Shown here in pieces: positions 24,839-34,087 of a DNA stretch of 64,000 nt. This DNA is from SZUA-430 sp965227535 (lineage in GTDB: Bacteria; Pseudomonadota; Alphaproteobacteria; Micropepsales; Micropepsaceae). Numbering within the stretch: the first letter of the stretch is position 1; each line of letters begins with the position of its first letter. A model generated the notes under the pieces. The model made no database searches. It was not told the DNA's origin and worked only from the letters and a program-made list of their open reading frames with translations. The stretch covers positions 1,116,001 through 1,180,000 of the forward strand of contig OZ245761.1 in assembly GCA_965227535.1 (NCBI GenBank), in the 5' to 3' direction. A program made the position numbers and the translations under genes.

Positions 24839-26422
24839 TCAGTGCCGCCGCTCGCGCGTCGCGGTGAATTTGATCTTGGGGAAACGCTCGGCCGAATAGC
24901 GCAGTTCCCACGCGCTCTTAGCCATAAACACGGGCGAGCCGTCGCCGTCGTCGGCCATGTTGCCCTGATGGGCATCAAGAAAGCGCTTCAGCTCGACCGC
25001 ATCGTCGCTCGACACCCAACGCGCCGTCTCGAACAGCCCCGGCTCGAACGCCACCTCAAGCCCGTACTCCGCCTTGATCCGGCTCGCCAGCACGTCCAGC
25101 TGCAACTGCCCGACGACGCCCACGAACCACTGCGATCCGATCTTGGCGCGGAACACCTGCGTCACACCCTCTTCGGCCAAGGCCTCCAGCGCACGCTGCA
25201 AATGCTTCGCCTTCAACGGATCCGACAACCGCACGCGGCGCACGATTTCCGGCGCAAAGTTCGGAATGCCGGTGAAGGTCAGATCCTCGCCTTCGGTCAA
25301 CGTATCGCCGACCCGAAGCACGCCGTGATTGGGAATACCGATAATGTCGCCGGGCCAGGCCTCGTCGACCGTCGCACGCGACTGCGCGAAGAACAGGATC
25401 GGATTATGGATGCTGATCATCTTGCCCGAACCGGATTGCTTCAGCTTCATGCCGCGCTTGAAGTGGCCCGAGCACACGCGCATGAACGCCACGCGGTCGC
25501 GATGGTTCGGATCCATGTTCGCCTGCACCTTGAACACAAACCCCGCGACCTTGTCGTCCGACGGCTTCACCATCCGCTGCACGGTGGCCTGCTCGCGCGG
25601 CGCCGGCGCATAACGGCCAAGTCCTTCCAACAACTGACGCACGCCGAAATTCTTCAACGCCGCGCCGAAATAAACCGGCGTCTGATGCCCCTCGCGAAAC
25701 GTCTTGAGTTCGAACGCCGGATACCCGCCGCGCGCCAACTCCATCTCGCTCGTCAAACGCTGCTGCTCGTCCGCGCTCAACACGTCGGCCAGCCGGTTGT
25801 GTCCGACGGCCTCCCCGTCACGCCCGAATGGCAGGAACGTGTCGGTGGCAAAATCCATCACGCCGCGAAAATTCAAACCCGATCCCGCGGGCCACATCAT
25901 CGGCGCGACATGCAGCTGCAGCTGGTCCGAAATCTCCTCAATCAACTCGAACGGATCACGCGCTTCGCGGTCCATCTTGTTGATGAAGGTGAGAATCGGG
26001 ATGTCCCGCAGCCGGCAAACCTCGACCAGCTTACGCGTCTGCGCCTCGATGCCCTTCGCCGCGTCGATCACCATGATCGCGGAGTCAGCCGCCGTCAGCG
26101 TGCGATACGTGTCTTCGGAGAAATCCTCGTGGCCCGGTGTGTCGAGCAGGTTGAACACCAACCCGCCATATTCGAACGTCATCACCGCGGTGGTGACCGA
26201 GATGCCGCGTTCCTGCTCGATCTTCATCCAGTCCGACCGCGCACGCCGCCGGTCGCGCTTGGCCTTCACTTCGCCGGCCAGATGGATCGCGCCGCCCATC
26301 AGAAGCAAATGCTCGGTCAGCGTCGTCTTACCCGCGTCAGGGTGCGAGATGATCGCAAACGTGCGCCGCCGCGCGGCAGCTTCCGCGGGCGTGCGATCGA
26401 CAATCTCTTGAACGTCAGCCAT
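24839..26422 (-). CDS. prfC: Peptide chain release factor 3
   Basis: A 527-residue translational GTPase, the usual RF3 length. G1 ISHPDAGKTTL, the Arg-rich switch region around ERGISVTTAVMTFEYGG, G3 DTPGHEDFSED and G4 FINKMDREARDP are complete. It recycles RF1/RF2 from the ribosome after termination. The ATG at 26422 gives the family length; a longer frame upstream is not supported. The downstream SDR gene is close enough for co-transcription. Confidence 0.93.
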   Translation of the reverse strand: MADVQEIVDRTPAEAAARRRTFAIISHPDAGKTTLTEHLLLMGGAIHLAGEVKAKRDRRRARSDWMKIEQERGISVTTAVMTFEYGGLVFNLLDTPGHEDFSEDTYRTLTAADSAIMVIDAAKGIEAQTRKLVEVCRLRDIPILTFINKMDREARDPFELIEEISDQLQLHVAPMMWPAGSGLNFRGVMDFATDTFLPFGRDGEAVGHNRLADVLSADEQQRLTSEMELARGGYPAFELKTFREGHQTPVYFGAALKNFGVRQLLEGLGRYAPAPREQATVQRMVKPSDDKVAGFVFKVQANMDPNHRDRVAFMRVCSGHFKRGMKLKQSGSGKMISIHNPILFFAQSRATVDEAWPGDIIGIPNHGVLRVGDTLTEGEDLTFTGIPNFAPEIVRRVRLSDPLKAKHLQRALEALAEEGVTQVFRAKIGSQWFVGVVGQLQLDVLASRIKAEYGLEVAFEPGLFETARWVSSDDAVELKRFLDAHQGNMADDGDGSPVFMAKSAWELRYSAERFPKIKFTATRERRH

Positions 26423-26578
26423 GACACAAAGGGTCTCGAAACAAGGCGCGCCTTGTAGCCGATTGCGTCTGGCCGCGAAACACTCTTGTGACAATCACAA
26501 CCGCAGGACCGCATTTGTGGGATAGATAAGGCCAAACGCCGCCGCTAAGCTCCGCCGGCACAAGATGGGGTCCCCGAA

Positions 26579-27490
26579 ATGCCGAGCGTTCCGTTCTTCC
26601 GCATATTGTTTGCCGCAGCCTTCGCGGCCTGTCTCGCGCTCGCCGAATCGACCTCGCCGGCAGTTGCGCGCGACACAACGCCCGACGCACCCGCGATCTG
26701 GAAGATCGATGGCGCCCAAGGCGACGTCTATCTCTTCGGCTCCGTGCACTTGCTGCCCAAGGACGTCAACTGGCGCACCCCGGCCCTCGACGCCGCGCTC
26801 AACGAAGCGGCAGTCGTGACCTTCGAAATCGACCTCGACAAAGCCAAAGACCCTGCGTCGACCCGTGATCTCATCGTCAAATTAGGCCTGCTGCCGCAGG
26901 ATACAACCTTGCGCAAATTGCTGGCCCCCGAACATCGCGCGAAACTCGAACGTGTAACCGCATCGATCGGCATGCAGGCGGCAGCGCTCGACCCGCTGCG
27001 TCCATGGCTCGCCGCGATCACCGTCGGCGTCCAGTGGATCGTTTCCAAAGGCTTCGACCCCAGTTCCGGCGTCGATCAGCAAGTCTGGAACTGGGCGAAA
27101 GACAACGGCAAAGAACGCGCCACGCTCGAGACAATCGAAGACCAACTCAACGTCTTCGCCGGCCTGACGCGGGAACAGGAAATCGAATACCTCGTCGTCA
27201 GCCTCGACCAGATCGAGAAGACGCCGGAGACGCTCAACGACATGATCGCGGCCTGGCGCAAAGGCAACCTCAAGGCGCTCGACAAAATCCTGAATGAAGG
27301 GACGAAAGACGTGCCCGTCCTCAACGAGCGCATGCTGACCGGCCGTCACGTCAAATGGGTACCGCAAATCGAAAGAATGCTGGCCGACGGCCGCACGCAC
27401 CTCATCGTCGTCGGCACCGCCCACCTCGTCGGCAAAGACAGCGTCATCGCCATGCTCCGGGCGAAGGGCATCAAGGTCGAAGGCCCGTAA
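26579..27490 (+). CDS. TraB/GumN family exported protein
   Basis: A 303-residue protein with a signal peptide (MPSVPFFRILFAAAFAACLA). It carries the TraB/GumN (Tiki-like) pattern: an N-terminal YLFGSVHLLPKDVNW with a conserved metal-ligand His, and near the C-terminus LIVVGTAHLVGKDSVIAML. This fold contains known metalloproteases, but bacterial members are mostly uncharacterised. The paired GSVH/GTAH blocks are intact, so it may be an active periplasmic peptidase. No operon partner. Confidence 0.83.
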   Translation: MPSVPFFRILFAAAFAACLALAESTSPAVARDTTPDAPAIWKIDGAQGDVYLFGSVHLLPKDVNWRTPALDAALNEAAVVTFEIDLDKAKDPASTRDLIVKLGLLPQDTTLRKLLAPEHRAKLERVTASIGMQAAALDPLRPWLAAITVGVQWIVSKGFDPSSGVDQQVWNWAKDNGKERATLETIEDQLNVFAGLTREQEIEYLVVSLDQIEKTPETLNDMIAAWRKGNLKALDKILNEGTKDVPVLNERMLTGRHVKWVPQIERMLADGRTHLIVVGTAHLVGKDSVIAMLRAKGIKVEGP

Positions 27491-27515
27491 GTCGCGACTA
27501 AGGCTTTGTTGATAG

Positions 27516-27559
27516 TTGCCTGACATCCTATTTCCGGATACATTTCCGGAAATAGGATG
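27516..27559 (+). promoter_or_regulatory. Toxin-antitoxin promoter covered by a perfect palindrome
   Basis: CATCCTATTTCCGGA (27524-27538) and its exact reverse complement (27545-27559) form a 15-bp-arm palindrome with a 6-bp spacer. A promoter TTGCCT (27516-27521), 17 bp, TACATT (27539-27544) places the -10 exactly in the spacer, so the bound repressor would block RNA polymerase. It ends 5 bp before the antitoxin ATG. Expected to bind the antitoxin or antitoxin-toxin complex. Confidence 0.75.
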
Positions 27560-27564
27560 AGACG

Positions 27565-27849
27565 ATGACCAAGGCACAAGCTAAAGCGTTGACCGCCCAC
27601 CGCCGCCGACTTAAGCGCAGCGGCGTCCAGCGTGTTGAGGTTCTGGTCCACAAGGACGATGTCGCGCTAATTCGCGGCATCGCCGATGCGCTCTCCGACC
27701 CCACCCGAAAAGCAGAAGCCCGGGCGCTCTTACGGAGTCGCTTCGGCAAACCGACCGCCAGCGACCTGAAGGCATACCTCGCGTCTGCGCCATTGGAGGG
27801 AATTGACCTTACGCGCCCGAAAGACGTTGGACGGAACGTTGATCTTTGA
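27565..27849 (+). CDS. Antitoxin of VapC pair
   Basis: A 94-residue basic-to-acidic protein (MTKAQAKALTAHRRRLKRSG start, then VQRVEVLVHKDDVALIRGI; ends GIDLTRPKDVGRNVDL). It matches antitoxins that accompany PIN toxins in alphaproteobacteria: an N-terminal DNA-binding part and a C-terminal Asp-Leu-rich segment that wraps the toxin. The stop overlaps the TTG start of vapC. A palindrome over the promoter indicates autorepression. Confidence 0.8.
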   Translation: MTKAQAKALTAHRRRLKRSGVQRVEVLVHKDDVALIRGIADALSDPTRKAEARALLRSRFGKPTASDLKAYLASAPLEGIDLTRPKDVGRNVDL

Positions 27850-28268
27850 GCTTTCTTGTCGACACCAACGTCATATCCGAGATCCGTAAGACAACGCGGC
27901 GCGACCCCAATGTCGCAGCGTGGTTTGCTGCCGTAAGCGGTACCGACCTGTACCTCAGCGTTCTTGTTGCCGGCGAGATCCGCAAGGGCGTTGAGCGGGC
28001 TAGAAAGACAGATCCAGTTCGCGCACAAGCTCTGGACAGCTGGCTCATCGGCCTGGACAGCGTTTTCTTCGGACGCATTCTCCCGGTCACCAGTGAAATC
28101 GCGGATGAGTGGGGTCGCATGAACGCAATCCGACCCGTCTCAACCATCGACGGATTGCTAGCGGCCACCGCCAAGGTTCATCGCCTGACACTGGCCACGC
28201 GGAACACGAGTGACGTGGTCGGACTTGGTGTTCAGATTCTCAATCCTTTTGAAGCAACCGCCCGTTAG
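27846..28268 (+). CDS. vapC: Type II toxin, PIN-domain ribonuclease VapC
   Basis: A 140-residue PIN-domain protein. The first acidic residue is Asp6 in FLVDTNVISEIRK; VAGEIRKGVERA, PVSTIDGLLAATAKVH and TLATRNTSDV supply the other metal-binding positions, so the nuclease centre looks intact. VapC toxins cut structured RNAs such as tRNA until bound by the antitoxin. Start TTG overlaps the antitoxin stop. No sign of decay. Confidence 0.9.
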   Translation: MSFLVDTNVISEIRKTTRRDPNVAAWFAAVSGTDLYLSVLVAGEIRKGVERARKTDPVRAQALDSWLIGLDSVFFGRILPVTSEIADEWGRMNAIRPVSTIDGLLAATAKVHRLTLATRNTSDVVGLGVQILNPFEATAR

Positions 28269-28351
28269 AACCACAACTTCGCCGTCAGGAAACGGGTGGA
28301 ACGCGGCAAGCGCCGTTCCTAGAGTCGCCTCGGACTTGACGGGAGACACGC

Positions 28352-29152
28352 ATGACCGAACGCAACTACATCCTCGGCACGCACGATGCCGAAATCACGC
28401 GGCTGCAGTTGCAGCACCGCGTCTGGCGTCCGCGCATGTACGACGCGTGGCGCCGCGCCGGCATTACGCAAGGCCAGACGGTCATCGACGTCGGCAGCGG
28501 ACCCGGCTACGCCAGCCTCGACCTGGCCGAGATCGTGGGCCCCAACGGCCGCGTCATCGCCGTCGAACGCTCGACGCGCTTTCTCGACGTCCTGCGCCAC
28601 GCCGCCGCCGGCAATGTCACGACGATCGAAGGCGACATCACCGAAACGCCGATCGGCGAGGGCGTCGCTGACGCCGCGTGGTGCCGCTGGGTCTTCTCGT
28701 GGCTGACAAAGCCCGAACGCGGCGTCGCTAACATCGCGCGCGCACTCAAACCCGGCGGCGTCGCCGTCTTCCACGAATACCTGAATTACGCCTCATGGGG
28801 CCTCGCGCCGCATTCGCCTGCGTTCAGCACATTCGTCACCGCCGTCATCGACAGCGTCGCCAAGACCGGCGCCAACATCGACAGCGCGCTCGCCCTGCCG
28901 CGCCAGCTAGAACAGGCGAGCTTCGACATCGTCTCCCTGACGCCCATCGTCGACGTCGTAACACCGGACAACCACGTCTGGCTCTGGCCAACCGCCTTCG
29001 CGCGCGGCTTTCGCGACAAGCTGGTCGCCGACGGCTTCCTGACCGCAGCGCAAGCAACCGACGCCATGACCGCCCTTGACCGTGCGGAATCCGAGGGCGG
29101 CACGCGCATGGTGACGCCGATGGTGCTCGAGATCATCGCCCGCCGCCGCTAA
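28352..29152 (+). CDS. SAM-dependent methyltransferase
   Basis: A 266-residue class I methyltransferase. Motif I is VIDVGSGPGYASLDLAEIVG, followed by the acidic residue of motif II (VIAVERSTRF) and a post-I GDI at EGDITETPIG. The C-terminal half (VTPDNHVWLWPTAF, FRDKLVADGF) is typical of small-molecule or menaquinone/ubiquinone-type methyltransferases, but the substrate is not identifiable. GGGAGA precedes the ATG. Single gene between vapC and a nitronate monooxygenase gene. Confidence 0.85.
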   Translation: MTERNYILGTHDAEITRLQLQHRVWRPRMYDAWRRAGITQGQTVIDVGSGPGYASLDLAEIVGPNGRVIAVERSTRFLDVLRHAAAGNVTTIEGDITETPIGEGVADAAWCRWVFSWLTKPERGVANIARALKPGGVAVFHEYLNYASWGLAPHSPAFSTFVTAVIDSVAKTGANIDSALALPRQLEQASFDIVSLTPIVDVVTPDNHVWLWPTAFARGFRDKLVADGFLTAAQATDAMTALDRAESEGGTRMVTPMVLEIIARRR

Positions 29153-29225
29153 GCCCGCTTGTCAGGCGGCGGCGCGCCGGGCCACTCTCCTCCCATAAGC
29201 CATTCGCAAAAACTGGGAGACGCCC

Positions 29226-30203
29226 GTGATCAAAACACGCTTCACCGAAATGTTCGGGGTCAAGCACCCCATCGTCCAAGGCGGCATGCAGTGGGTCGGC
29301 CGCGCACAACTCGTGTCGGCGGTCGCCAACGCCGGCGCGCTCGGCTTCATCACCGCGCTCACACAACCGACGCCGGACGAACTGACGAAGGAAATCGCGC
29401 GCTGCCGTGACATGACCGACAAACCGTTCGGCGTGAACCTAACGATCCTGCCCGCGCTCAAACCGCCGCCGTACGCCGAGTACCGCCAAGCGATTATCGA
29501 GAGCGGCATCAAGATCGTCGAAACCGCCGGCTACAAGCCGCAAGAACACGTCGACCACTTCAAACAGCACGGCATCAAAGTCATCCACAAATGTACGGCG
29601 GTCCGCCACGCGCTGTCGGCCGAACGCATGGGCGTCGACGCCATCTCGATCGACGGCTTTGAGTGCGCGGGCCATCCCGGCGAAGACGACATCCCCGGCC
29701 TGATCCTGATCCCCGCCGCCGCCGACAAGGTGAAAATCCCGATGATCGCCTCAGGCGGCTTCGGCGACGCCCGCGGCCTCGTCGCCGCCCTCGCGCTGGG
29801 CGCCGAAGGCATCAACATGGGCACGCGCTTCATGTGCACCGTCGAAAGCCCGATCCACCAGAAGGTGAAGGAGCAAATGGTCGCCAACGACGAACGCGCG
29901 ACCGACCTCATCTTCCGCACGCTGCACAACACCGCCCGCGTCGCGAAGAACGCGGTCAGTCAAGAAGTCGTCGCGATCGAGCGAAAAGGCGGCGCCAAAA
30001 TCGAAGACATCGCCCACTTGGTCTCAGGCCAACGCGGCAAAGTCGTCTACGAGGCCGGCGACCCCAACCACGGCATCTGGTCCGCCGGCATGGTCCAAGG
30101 CCTCATCCACGACATCCCAACCTGCAAAGTCCTGATCGAACGCATCGTCACCGAAGCCGAACAAATCATTCGCGGCAGACTGGGCAAGGCATTGGTCGCC
30201 TAG
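29226..30203 (+). CDS. Nitronate monooxygenase (NAD(P)H-dependent flavin oxidoreductase)
   Basis: A 325-residue FMN enzyme of the 2-nitropropane dioxygenase family. The N-terminal TIM-barrel signature is PIVQGGMQWVGRAQLVSAV; the catalytic-loop His150 is in DGFECAGHPGEDD; GGFGDARGLVAALALGAEG is the FMN phosphate-binding region. It oxidises nitronates or acts as a flavin reductase. Start is GTG at 29226 with GGGAGA upstream. No operon partner. Confidence 0.88.
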   Translation: MIKTRFTEMFGVKHPIVQGGMQWVGRAQLVSAVANAGALGFITALTQPTPDELTKEIARCRDMTDKPFGVNLTILPALKPPPYAEYRQAIIESGIKIVETAGYKPQEHVDHFKQHGIKVIHKCTAVRHALSAERMGVDAISIDGFECAGHPGEDDIPGLILIPAAADKVKIPMIASGGFGDARGLVAALALGAEGINMGTRFMCTVESPIHQKVKEQMVANDERATDLIFRTLHNTARVAKNAVSQEVVAIERKGGAKIEDIAHLVSGQRGKVVYEAGDPNHGIWSAGMVQGLIHDIPTCKVLIERIVTEAEQIIRGRLGKALVA

Positions 30204-30273
30204 TCCGGGTTGCGCTTCACAGAAGTGCAACAAAACAAGCGTAGCCCTCACCCAATCGGTGGGGGATCGACGC

Positions 30274-31533
30274 ATGACATTGAGAACAATCGCAGGCGTG
30301 CTTGTCGCGTTGACGCTGGCTGCGTGTACGCACGTCGCCAAAAAGGCCGCTGTCGAAACGCCGCCGCCGCGCGCGTTGATCCTCATCTCGATAGACGGGT
30401 TCCGCGCGGACTACCTCGATCGTGGCCACACACCTGTCCTGTCGCAGCTGGCGCGCGACGGCGTCCGGGCGGAGGCGATGCGGCCCTCCTTTCCGTCGGT
30501 GACCTTCCCCAATCACTACACGATCGTAACCGGGTTGCGGCCCGATCATCACGGCGTCGTCAACAACTACATGGAAGACGCCGAGATGCCGGGCAAAGTC
30601 TTCAAGCTCAGCGACCGCGAAGTGGCCGCCGATCCGCGCTGGTGGAACGAGGGCGAGCCGATCTGGGTGAGCGCGGAGAACGCGGGCGTGCGCACGGCGA
30701 CGCTGTTTTGGCCCGGAACGGAAGTCGAGATCCGCGGCCGCCGGCCGAGTGACTGGACGCCGTACGACAAGAATCTTCCGTACGCCGATCGCGTCGACCG
30801 CGTGCTCGGCTGGCTCGACCGCAAGGACGCCACGCGACCGCGCTTCATCACGCTCTATTTCGAATCCGTCGACAGCCAGGGACACAGTTTCGGCCCCGAC
30901 AGCGCGGAGGTGAATACGGCATTGACCGAGGTCGACAAGGCGCTGGGGCGGCTGGTGGACGGCTTGCGCGCACGTGGGGCCGACGCGGCAACCGACATCG
31001 TTGTGGTTTCCGATCACGGGATGGCGGCAACGTCGGACGCACGCGTCATCGACAGCGACAAGATCGTCGCGGCGAAAGATGCGAAGTTTGCGTGGCTCGG
31101 CCGGCCGTTTGTCGGACTGGAGCCCCTCCCCGGCCGTACCAAGAAGGCGGAGAAAGATCTGCTCGGACGGCACAAGAACTACGACTGTTGGCGCAAGGCG
31201 GAGATCCCCGCGCGCCATCGCTTCGGAACGCATCGCCGCATCCCGTCGATCTTCTGTCTCGCCGACACAGGTTGGATCTTCATGTCGAAGTCGCGCCCCG
31301 ACACCTATCCCGCCAACGGCGGCGCGCACGGTTATGACGAAGACGCGCCCGAGATGGCGGGACTGTTCGTGGCCAGCGGACCGTCGTTCCGTCGCGGCAT
31401 CACCGTTCCGGCCTTCGACAACGTGCACGTCTATCCGCTGCTCGCGCGGATCCTGCAGGTGCCCGCGGCAGCCAACGACGGCGATCCGGCTGTCCTAACC
31501 GGCACGCTCAACGATGCCATCGCCGCCAAATAG
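30274..31533 (+). CDS. Lipoprotein phosphodiesterase / nucleotide pyrophosphatase (ENPP-like)
   Basis: A 419-residue alkaline-phosphatase-superfamily enzyme with a lipobox (ALTLAACTHVA, lipidated Cys). The metal site is complete: LISIDGFRADY, catalytic Thr in PSVTFPNHYTIVTGL, VVVSDHGMAATS and NGGAHGYDEDAPEMAG. Such enzymes cleave phosphodiesters or nucleotide pyrophosphates outside the cytoplasm, anchored to a membrane. GGTGGGGG lies upstream of the ATG at 30274. Convergent with the cytochrome c gene. Confidence 0.88.
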   Translation: MTLRTIAGVLVALTLAACTHVAKKAAVETPPPRALILISIDGFRADYLDRGHTPVLSQLARDGVRAEAMRPSFPSVTFPNHYTIVTGLRPDHHGVVNNYMEDAEMPGKVFKLSDREVAADPRWWNEGEPIWVSAENAGVRTATLFWPGTEVEIRGRRPSDWTPYDKNLPYADRVDRVLGWLDRKDATRPRFITLYFESVDSQGHSFGPDSAEVNTALTEVDKALGRLVDGLRARGADAATDIVVVSDHGMAATSDARVIDSDKIVAAKDAKFAWLGRPFVGLEPLPGRTKKAEKDLLGRHKNYDCWRKAEIPARHRFGTHRRIPSIFCLADTGWIFMSKSRPDTYPANGGAHGYDEDAPEMAGLFVASGPSFRRGITVPAFDNVHVYPLLARILQVPAAANDGDPAVLTGTLNDAIAAK

Positions 31534-31547
31534 CGGAACTGTCCCGC

Positions 31548-32090
31548 TCAGTCTCTCGCCGTCGCCATCGCCTGGCGCGTGTCGCGGATTACCGGCGCGC
31601 GCGCTTCACGACCTTCAAACGCTGCGCGCATGTAAGTGATGATCTCCCAGATCTGATAATCTTTCAGATCGTTCTTATTCGCCGGCATGTTCGAGCCGAA
31701 CTGCGCGCCGCCTTCGGCGATCGTCCAGAACAGATAGTCGTCCTTGATCTCCGAACTCGAAAGACTCCACGCAAGATCCGCGGGACGAGGCCGCAGCGCA
31801 CCACCGGCAGCGCCGTTTCCGAACCCCATCAACCCGTGGCACGACGCGCAACGCGCGTTGTAGAGATCCGCGCCTTTGATCACCACCGGCACGGTCGTCG
31901 CCAGAGGATTCGCCTTGCCGCGATAGGCGGCAGGTAAGCCCTGACGGATGTAGAACTGCGCGCGCGCCGGGTTCCTCACCGTGGTCGGCTCGCTCGCTTG
32001 CGGATCGGTCTTGCTGGGTTCGGCCGCCGCGGGTCCGCCGATCAAGCCGGCAGCCAAGACGAGTGCCGCAACGCGCAGGAAATTTCTCAT
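31548..32090 (-). CDS. Exported cytochrome c family protein
   Basis: A 180-residue periplasmic cytochrome with a signal peptide ending at GGPAAA. One heme site CASCH (Cys81, Cys84, His85) in LYNARCASCHGLMGFGNG and a probable axial Met135 in FGSNMPANKNDLKD. It has the length of class I single-heme cytochromes that shuttle electrons in the periplasm. No oxidase or dehydrogenase gene adjoins it. Confidence 0.85.
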   Translation of the reverse strand: MRNFLRVAALVLAAGLIGGPAAAEPSKTDPQASEPTTVRNPARAQFYIRQGLPAAYRGKANPLATTVPVVIKGADLYNARCASCHGLMGFGNGAAGGALRPRPADLAWSLSSSEIKDDYLFWTIAEGGAQFGSNMPANKNDLKDYQIWEIITYMRAAFEGREARAPVIRDTRQAMATARD

Positions 32091-32208
32091 GGGTCCACCC
32101 TTGTTCGCGATGTCGCCCGCTGCGCTCGGACTGGACCCCTCCGCATCGCAACGTCAAACGGCAATTGCAAGGCAAAGCGTATCGGGGCTCGGTCGCACCG
32201 GTCAATGG

Positions 32209-33366
32209 CTAGTAGGATTTCGGCAGTCCCAGTGCCTTCTCTGCAATGAAGCTCAAGATCATCTCGCGGCTGATCGGCGCAATACGGGCGATCAGCACTT
32301 CGCGGAACAACCGCTCGACGTGGAACTCGCGCGCATAGCCCATCCCGCCATGCGTCATCACCGCCGTCTCGCAGGTGCGAAACGCGGCCTCCGCGGCGAG
32401 ATACTTCGCAGCGTTCGCCTCCAAGCCGCACGGTTTGCCAGCGTCATAGAGCGCCGCCGCGTTCATCGTCATCAGCCACGCCGCCTGAAGCTCCGCCCAC
32501 GACCGCGCAAGCGGGTGCTGGATCGCCTGGTTCTGTCCGATCGGCCGCCCAAACACGACCCGCTCGCGCGCATACGTCGCTGCCCGGCGAAGCGCGTCTT
32601 GCCCGACACCGATCGCCTCGGCCGCAATCAGAATGCGCTCGGGATTGAACGCATGCAGCAGATAGTCGAACCCCTTGCCCTCCTCGCCCACCAAGTCGTC
32701 GGCAGGCACCGGCAAATTGTCGATGAACAGCATGTTCGTATCGACCGCATGCCGCCCCATCTTGGCAATCTCGCGCACTTCCACATGCGCGCGGTCGAGC
32801 GCCGTGTAGAACAAACTCAATCCGTCCGTCGGTTTCTTACCCTTGGGCGACGTGCGCGCAAGCAGCAGAATATGCGTCGCTGTCTGCGCCGTGGTCGTCC
32901 ACATTTTGCGCCCATTGACGACCCACTGATTGCCGGACCGTTCCGCGCGCGTCTTGATCGACGACGTATCGAGCCCCGCATCTGGTTCGGTCACGCCGAA
33001 ACAACACCGCGTCTCGCCCTTGATCAACGGCGGCAAGATGCGCGCCTTCTGCGCGTCGGTGCCGAACACCGCAATCGGATGCGGCCCGAATATGTTGATG
33101 TGAACGGCGGAGACACCCGTCATCGCCGCGCCGGACGAAGCGATGCGATGCATCATCACAGCCGCTTCGGTAACGCCAAGCCCCGAACCACCCGCGCTCT
33201 CGGGCATGGCAATGCCCAGATACCCACCCGCCGCGATATCGCGCACGAACTCATCCGGAAACCGATGATCGTTGTCGCGCGCAAGCCAATAAGCGTCGTC
33301 GTACTTCGCGCAAATGCGCCCGACGCCGTCCCCGATGGCCGTCTGCGCCGGCGTGAGTTCGAACAT
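32209..33366 (-). CDS. Acyl-CoA dehydrogenase
   Basis: A 385-residue dehydrogenase: CCFGVTEPDAGLDTSSIKTR is the FAD motif, followed by WVVNGRKMWTTTAQTATHIL, and the C-terminal ETAVMTHGGMGYAREFHVER. It starts one base after the stop of the CDP-alcohol phosphatidyltransferase gene (GAGGAGGG ribosome site inside that gene's end), so the two form an operon. The pairing with a phospholipid-headgroup enzyme is unusual and gives no substrate. Confidence 0.88.
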   Translation of the reverse strand: MFELTPAQTAIGDGVGRICAKYDDAYWLARDNDHRFPDEFVRDIAAGGYLGIAMPESAGGSGLGVTEAAVMMHRIASSGAAMTGVSAVHINIFGPHPIAVFGTDAQKARILPPLIKGETRCCFGVTEPDAGLDTSSIKTRAERSGNQWVVNGRKMWTTTAQTATHILLLARTSPKGKKPTDGLSLFYTALDRAHVEVREIAKMGRHAVDTNMLFIDNLPVPADDLVGEEGKGFDYLLHAFNPERILIAAEAIGVGQDALRRAATYARERVVFGRPIGQNQAIQHPLARSWAELQAAWLMTMNAAALYDAGKPCGLEANAAKYLAAEAAFRTCETAVMTHGGMGYAREFHVERLFREVLIARIAPISREMILSFIAEKALGLPKSY

Positions 33367-33367
33367 G

Positions 33368-33997
33368 TCAGCCCTCCTCGCGAGGCAAGCGCGCGCCGAA
33401 TGTCTGCACAGCAACCGCAATCCGCGTGCCGCCCGTGATCCAGCACATGACGCCGTAGACGACGGCGATCACCGCGAACCAATCCGGAAACGCACACATC
33501 AGGCACAGCGTCAGGATCGTTTCGAACCCCTCCGTCAACCCGCCGAGATAGTAGAGCGACTTCGCTCCGCGAATCTCCGTCGTGATGCCGTGCTTCTGCG
33601 CAAAGATCGCGTACGCTAGAAACGTGGCGGCCGGCGCCATAAAGCTCGTCGTCAAGAACGCGGCTGCCAACGCATTGCGCACCGGGTCTGCCAACGCGAA
33701 CGCGAACACGACGGCCGCATAGACGATAAAGTCGAGCGTGATATCCAAATACCCGCCCAGATCGGTGAGCTGCGTCTGCCGCGCGATGGCGCCGTCCAAC
33801 CCGTCCAAGAACCGGCTGACCAACAACAGCGCCAACGCCGGCCAATAGAGTTGCGCTGCGACCAAAGCCGCCGCCGCAATCCCCAACGCAAACGCTAACA
33901 CCGTCGCCGTATTGGCGCTGACGCCCCAAGCCACAGCCTGCTTTGCCACCACGGCAAGCGGCTTGTCGATATGGGGGCGAATGGCGGCATCCAGCAT
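33368..33997 (-). CDS. CDP-alcohol phosphatidyltransferase
   Basis: A 209-residue inner-membrane enzyme with several TM helices and the signature DG-x2-AR: SRFLDGLDGAIARQT (Asp65, Asp68) with Asp85 and Asp89 in GGYLDITLDF completing the divalent metal site. It condenses CDP-diacylglycerol with an alcohol such as glycerol phosphate, inositol or choline. The exact alcohol is not readable; the motif is intact. First gene of the operon with the acyl-CoA dehydrogenase. Confidence 0.88.
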   Translation of the reverse strand: MLDAAIRPHIDKPLAVVAKQAVAWGVSANTATVLAFALGIAAAALVAAQLYWPALALLLVSRFLDGLDGAIARQTQLTDLGGYLDITLDFIVYAAVVFAFALADPVRNALAAAFLTTSFMAPAATFLAYAIFAQKHGITTEIRGAKSLYYLGGLTEGFETILTLCLMCAFPDWFAVIAVVYGVMCWITGGTRIAVAVQTFGARLPREEG

Positions 33998-34087
33998 GGC
34001 GTCAGCGTCCTCTAAGGGTTGTCTGAAGCTGTATCACGCCCTACCCTCCGCCGGATATTGGGGACGCCACCGGAAGGACCTAACGCC

